From Dipodascopsis uninucleata var. uninucleata (lineage: Eukaryota; Ascomycota; Lipomycetes; Lipomycetales; Lipomycetaceae), in contig JAJLTO010000012.1 in the NCBI GenBank assembly GCA_030568195.1, positions 1 to 64,000 of the forward strand: a DNA stretch of 64,000 nucleotides. The letters run 5' to 3'. The position numbers were made by a program, and so were the translations under genes. Under the pieces are notes generated by a model. It was not told where the DNA came from. It did no database searches and worked only from the letters and a program-made list of their open reading frames with translations. This document shows positions 61,601-64,000 of this stretch, in pieces. How positions within the stretch are numbered: position 1 is the stretch's first letter; each line of letters begins with the position of its first letter.

Positions 61601-61911
61601 AAAAGATTATGGGCTTACAGAGATTTAAACTGAATATTGCTAATACCATTGTGAATCAAAATAATGCTGGTTTAGCTACAATGAATACGGATCAAATTTT
61701 AGACTTGTTCCATGTTGATGGAAACGATGCTAAGAAACAGAAACCTTCTAAAGCAGATACCAGCGTCCCTGAAGATCAAATGGTTGATGAACAGGGCCAG
61801 ATAGTCAAAAAGGGCGAGCATAGTGCACTACAGGGTCTGACAGAACTTTGGGATGAACGAGAATATGAGGAGGAATATAATCTTGATTCTTTTATTCAGA
61901 GTCTAAAGTAG
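55685..61911 (+). CDS. MOT1: TBP-associated Snf2-family ATPase Mot1/BTAF1
   Basis: Mot1 removes TATA-binding protein from DNA using ATP. Predicted exons are 55685-55692 (8 nt), 55925-55942 (18 nt) and 56034-61911, giving 1,967 residues (yeast 1,867, human 1,849). The three pieces spell MSRLERLVSLLETGSTQLVRNTAAEQL, split at codon phases 2 and 2, which is the conserved Mot1 start. HEAT repeats follow (WDTRVAAAKALGG, LFDENWEVRHGAAIGLREVI). After a Gly/Thr repeat there is a KRRRR nuclear signal. The C-terminal Snf2 ATPase has DDMGLGKTLQT (motif I), LDEGHIIKN (the Mot1-type DEGH box), LSGTPIQNN, TTHVGGLGLNLTGAD and DRAHRIGQKK. The tail ends YNLDSFIQSLK. Without the two small exons the protein would lack its first residues. 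Confidence 0.94.
58288..58320 (+). repeat. Short GGTACT tandem repeat in MOT1
   Basis: Alternating Gly and Thr codons (NGTGTGAGTGT in the protein) lie in the disordered insert just before the basic nuclear-localisation cluster. This is a likely source of length variation. Confidence 0.7.
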
Positions 61912-63342
61912 CTAGTGTAATGATGAAAAGTTGAGGTAAAATTGGAGTTCATAGTTTTGTTCGGTAGCTATACAGGTTAATTTATACAGGTTAATTACTT
62001 GTTAATGGGCTGTAACAACAAAAGTTTATGGTTTTTGTGTAATAATTTCGTAATTTTCATATACTGCCCGTATTTTTAGGCTATTTTATATATATTTATA
62101 TAACATAGACGGTATGTACTATTGTCACTTTGTGGGAGGTTCCTTCATTGCTCTCTATTCTGTTGATTCTAATATGATGCATTTCATGTTTTAATGTACT
62201 ATTTAAGATAAATTTTATTTTTAGTCCTTTGTTCTTGTTTAAGCTGTCATATTAATGCATGTGATCTGCCATCACACCTAATAATAGTATTTGTATGATA
62301 TCTGGATCAACGGCGTAGAGCATGGGTTTTCAGCCTGCTGAACGATGGTTGACTTGTATTTGTTCGAGGAAATTTCAAACAATAATTTGATTGGTGTACG
62401 AATTTTAGTATAGAAGGTGGTTATCAGTGCAATGACTCAAATGAATGTACATAAACAAACTGTTATAGATGCATTTTTTCTCCAGCAAGGAGAATCAGCA
62501 AATGAACACAATATATATCCAGAATTTAGAAAAAGTAGTTATTTAAAGCAATGCAAGGCAATGACTCGTTACATATACAGTTGCAATATAGCAAGACTAG
62601 GAAAAGATACTTAAAATAGCCAGATGTTTCATTTAACTAGTATCTATGCTACTAATGATATATGATACACTAACTATATATTGTTAAATCTGAAATGAGA
62701 TGGAATTTATAGGCATGCTCAGTATATCACTATGGATCACTAGCAGAACTATTAGTACGGAACGAAACTTCATGGCTCAATTCTTGAATACCATTTCTCT
62801 ATGATAAAAAACAATTCTTTCTATGCCCTTCATACAGCGTCTACTCCCCTATTGAATCTCTACTGAATAGCAGAATACAAGACATGAAATGACGAAGAAA
62901 TTAACAATAAAAGATAACGAACACCAAGTCAAAAACACTCTTATCAACAATCAACATGAAAGGAGAATCTAAGTAATCCGAAATCCATTTCGACGATTCA
63001 GACTTCATATTAAATCAAGTCCAGCTCCTCTTCCATATACTTCCTTATTAAGTTTACCAGAGACCTATTAAATAAAAACCATAAAGCGCATACAAGAATG
63101 AGTATAACAGTATTCGATGACTACAATAATTAAAAAGAAACTATAATATTATGAATAAGCGTGAAAACACTTCCATGCGAAATGAAATGAAAGCCAGATG
63201 ATGAAGAAATTGAAGCCAAAGTCAAAATCTTTCACAAAGGCCGTAACAATAAAAATGGCAGTATAAACGGGAAGACGAAAACAGCAAAACTTTAAAATCA
63301 CTTAGATCTATAAAATCTGACATTTTATCCCTTAGCAAGTAG
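61912..63342. other. 3' flanking region between convergent MOT1 and GRR1-like genes
   Basis: This 1.4-kb AT-rich stretch lies between two stops. A 65-codon ORF at 62417-62614 has no protein-like composition. No RNA gene or repeat was recognised. Confidence 0.5.
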
Positions 63343-64000
63343 CTACTCAGAAATACCACCAGCATCTTCCATGTCGGACGCATTTGTATTTTGATCCTGC
63401 TCCTGTCCATGTTCAGTATCCACCATCATCTGCTGCTGCGCTTGTAGATGATGCAATTGTTGCTGTTGCTGTTGGAATAGAAATTGCTGTTGCTGGATTT
63501 GATGATGCTGTTGTTGAAGCTGTGCAAATGCGGCAGCGAGCTCAGGTGAAATGTGACCTGCGACACCAAGTCCGCCTTGATTTCCCAGAGTAGCATTAAC
63601 AGCAACTGTAGCTGCCGCTGCCGCTTCTGCTTCTGCAACAAGCTCCTCCACCATCTGGGAATTTGCGCCCATTAGTTCAGGTAGAAAGTTTAATATGCCA
63701 ACATCATTGTTGAGAGTTTGTTGATTTTGATGCTGATGATATTGCTGTCGTGCAAAATTCTGGTGTTCGAGAGCCAGCTTTGTAAGATGTTGTCGTAGTC
63801 TATTAACTCCCTGACCACTAAATACACAGAAGACAGACTGCTGGTGCTGGTTAAATTCTGGTGGTGGTGCACGACAGAATTGTGTTATGTCAGCTCGAAT
63901 AAATGCAGGAACACCTGTCAAACTCAAATGCGTGAGGCGAGGACAGCTATTAAGCAAGTCATGAATAGCTGATATTGTAAGGTTTGCACAATAGGAAAGA
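63343..64000 (-). CDS. GRR1: F-box/LRR protein of the SCF ubiquitin ligase, GRR1-like (C-terminal part)
   Basis: Grr1/GrrA selects substrates for SCF ubiquitin ligase in nutrient signalling and cell-cycle control. Only the C-terminal roughly 219 residues lie in the window; the coding frame is open to the right edge, so the F-box and most leucine-rich repeats are outside. The last repeat reads LSYCANLTISAIHDLLNSCP, then RLTHLSLTGVPAFIRADITQ and FCRAPPPEFNQHQQSVFCVF with SGQGV, which is diagnostic of fungal Grr1 homologues. After it comes an Ala-rich stretch and a Gln-rich tail of about 50 residues, then an acidic end. The ubiquitin-ligase role is known for the family. Confidence 0.9.
   Translation of the reverse strand, partial: LSYCANLTISAIHDLLNSCPRLTHLSLTGVPAFIRADITQFCRAPPPEFNQHQQSVFCVFSGQGVNRLRQHLTKLALEHQNFARQQYHQHQNQQTLNNDVGILNFLPELMGANSQMVEELVAEAEAAAAATVAVNATLGNQGGLGVAGHISPELAAAFAQLQQQHHQIQQQQFLFQQQQQQLHHLQAQQQMMVDTEHGQEQDQNTNASDMEDAGGISE
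63431..63517 (-). repeat. CAG/CAA-type repeat coding a polyglutamine tract in the GRR1-like protein
   Basis: CTGTTG-rich plus-strand sequence reads on the minus strand as runs of Gln codons mixed with His and Leu (FLFQQQQQQLHHLQAQQQ). It is impure, with both CAG and CAA codons, which should limit its instability. Confidence 0.75.

Noticed and set aside
1-64000. CRISPR array, prophage, bacterial operon or biosynthetic cluster
   Set aside because: No spaced direct repeats and no such gene sets; spliceosomal introns and the gene content show a eukaryotic nuclear locus.

Overview
The window is a gene-dense, AT-rich piece of a fungal nuclear chromosome. Most protein genes are cut by short spliceosomal introns, usually about 50-70 nt, with GTAAGT-like donors and CTAAC-like branch sites. 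The gene set is fungal: an assimilatory sulfite reductase beta subunit of the MET5 type, Pal1, an Ark/Prk actin-patch kinase, a GRR1-type F-box protein, an Msg5-like phosphatase and an ARE-type sterol acyltransferase. Intron density, plus a Nup160, an ALKBH6 and a TBC1D5 homologue, argue against a budding yeast. A filamentous or early-diverging fungus fits, but I cannot name the lineage.

Layout. 1-1562 is repeat territory: a broken Ty1/copia fossil and a roughly 540-bp element with long inverted ends that stops two bases from the OXA1 stop codon. 1565-10490 holds OXA1 and DSS1/SEM1 (minus), then PRP40, an ALKBH6-like dioxygenase and a PRP22-type DEAH helicase (plus). 11110-19841 carries sulfite reductase beta and NUP160/NUP120 (plus). 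20032-23867 carries a TBC1D5-like RabGAP and an adaptor-like unknown (minus). 24148-30698 has HUT1 (plus), PheRS beta (minus) and the PP2A scaffold subunit (plus). 31559-44546 is a minus-strand run: Msg5-like phosphatase, an uncharacterised protein, SEC39, an acyl-CoA synthetase and PAL1. 45302-47135 is an STM1/SERBP1-like gene (plus). 47507-52899 holds a sterol acyltransferase and an Ark/Prk kinase (minus). A 2.8-kb gene-free stretch separates these from MOT1 (55685-61911, plus). The window ends in the 3' part of a GRR1-like gene (minus).

How the genes relate. There is no operon or secondary-metabolite cluster; the content is housekeeping. Themes recur: pre-mRNA splicing (PRP40, PRP22), endocytosis and membrane traffic (PAL1, Ark kinase, TBC1D5, SEC39, adaptor-like protein), and protein turnover (DSS1, GRR1). 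Many neighbours are divergent pairs that share a promoter: DSS1/PRP40, adaptor-like/HUT1, PheRS beta/PP2A-A, PAL1/STM1, Ark kinase/MOT1.

The most notable points are in gene structure. The PRP22 homologue has no S1 RNA-binding domain. MOT1 and STM1 begin with tiny coding exons (8+18 nt and 18+19 nt) that are easy to miss. DSS1 and PheRS beta each carry a stop-free intron whose length is a multiple of three. PAL1 has a 1-kb intron that separates its NPF endocytic motifs from the rest, with an alternative ATG at the second exon.
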